Shown here: positions 54,813 through 54,876 of the stretch, piece by piece
Layout: each line of letters begins with the position of its first letter
How positions within the stretch are numbered: position 1 is the first letter of the stretch
Assembly: GCA_964410215.1 (NCBI GenBank)
Contig: CAYPHA010000028.1
Coordinates: 1 to 54,876 of the forward strand
DNA length: 54,876 bases
Direction: 5' to 3'
From: CAYPHA01 sp964410215
GTDB taxonomy: Bacteria > Calditrichota > Calditrichia > Calditrichales > CAYPHA01
Program-made: the position numbers and the translations under genes
Notes under the pieces: generated by a model
Database searches by the model: none
The model's input: only the letters and a program-made list of their open reading frames with translations
What the model was told of the DNA's origin: nothing

Positions 54813-54876
54813 AAATTAAGTTATTGTTTTTATATAAGTTAATATTGTAAACATTTAAATGTCATAATTAACATTC

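Noticed and set aside
1..54876. Naming the substrate as ulvan or fucoidan
   Set aside because: No PL24/25/28, GH105 or GH107/GH168-type gene is visible. GH106 and GH95 alone do not fix the polymer.
1..54876. tRNA, rRNA, riboswitch, CRISPR or insertion sequence
   Set aside because: I saw no clover-leaf sequence, direct-repeat array, transposase or conserved riboswitch core in the intergenic regions.

Overview
This window is one uninterrupted, single-strand (+) block of secreted carbohydrate-active genes, about 24 genes in 54.9 kb. It contains no tRNA, rRNA, CRISPR array, transposase, transporter or regulator that I can see. The organism is probably an uncultured Gram-negative member of the Fibrobacteres-Chlorobi-Bacteroidetes (FCB) group. 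The main evidence is a C-terminal sorting domain at 22069-22337 with a NYPNPFNPSTTI motif. That motif is familiar from Ignavibacteria, Calditrichota, KSB1 and Marinimicrobia-type genomes. Many lipoprotein signals and Tat-type sulfatase signals fit the same picture. A 10-N scaffold gap at 46036-46045 and a 'TTCGACAAGCTCAGG' mini-repeat are typical of a metagenome-derived assembly. The phylum call is inference.

Layout. Positions 1-8136: a 5'-truncated GH106 alpha-L-rhamnosidase, a GH16 lipoprotein, a Cys-type S1 sulfatase and a right-handed beta-helix enzyme. Positions 8253-13910: a visibly GC-richer block with a second GH106 and a large lipoprotein of unknown family. Positions 14129-25031: a second Tat-type S1 sulfatase, translationally coupled to the first of three tandem members (P1, P2, P3) of a large family I cannot name. 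The family has an N-terminal beta-sandwich, an alpha/alpha toroid and a C-terminal beta domain. Positions 25174-31077: a third GH106 and a GH31. Positions 31114-37923: two GH95 enzymes separated by a second beta-helix protein; the first GH95 and the beta-helix gene are again GC-rich. Positions 38016-42364: a divergent GH9-like protein, an M14-type metallopeptidase and a five-bladed beta-propeller protein. Positions 42491-49016: two more members of the unnamed family (P4, P5) flanking a lysozyme-like gene that contains the N gap. Positions 49214-54733: a Tat-exported Gfo/Idh/MocA oxidoreductase, a broken gene, an alpha/beta-hydrolase lipoprotein and a third GH95.

How the genes may work together (inference). 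Exo-acting GH106 and GH95 enzymes, two sulfatases, a GH16 endo-hydrolase, GH31, two GH110/GH28-like beta-helix proteins and a propeller glycosidase fit stepwise dismantling of a complex, sulfated polysaccharide rich in deoxy-sugars. L-rhamnose and L-fucose or L-galactose would be removed from side chains, over a galactan-like or uronic-acid backbone. Nearly every product carries a Sec, lipoprotein or Tat signal, so the work is periplasmic or at the cell surface. No SusC/SusD pair is present.

The best candidate for something undescribed is the five-member P family. All five share an invariant H-x9-D-[YF] motif and a W-x2-S-x-[IV]-G motif, and they are embedded in the locus as two tandem pairs plus one singleton.
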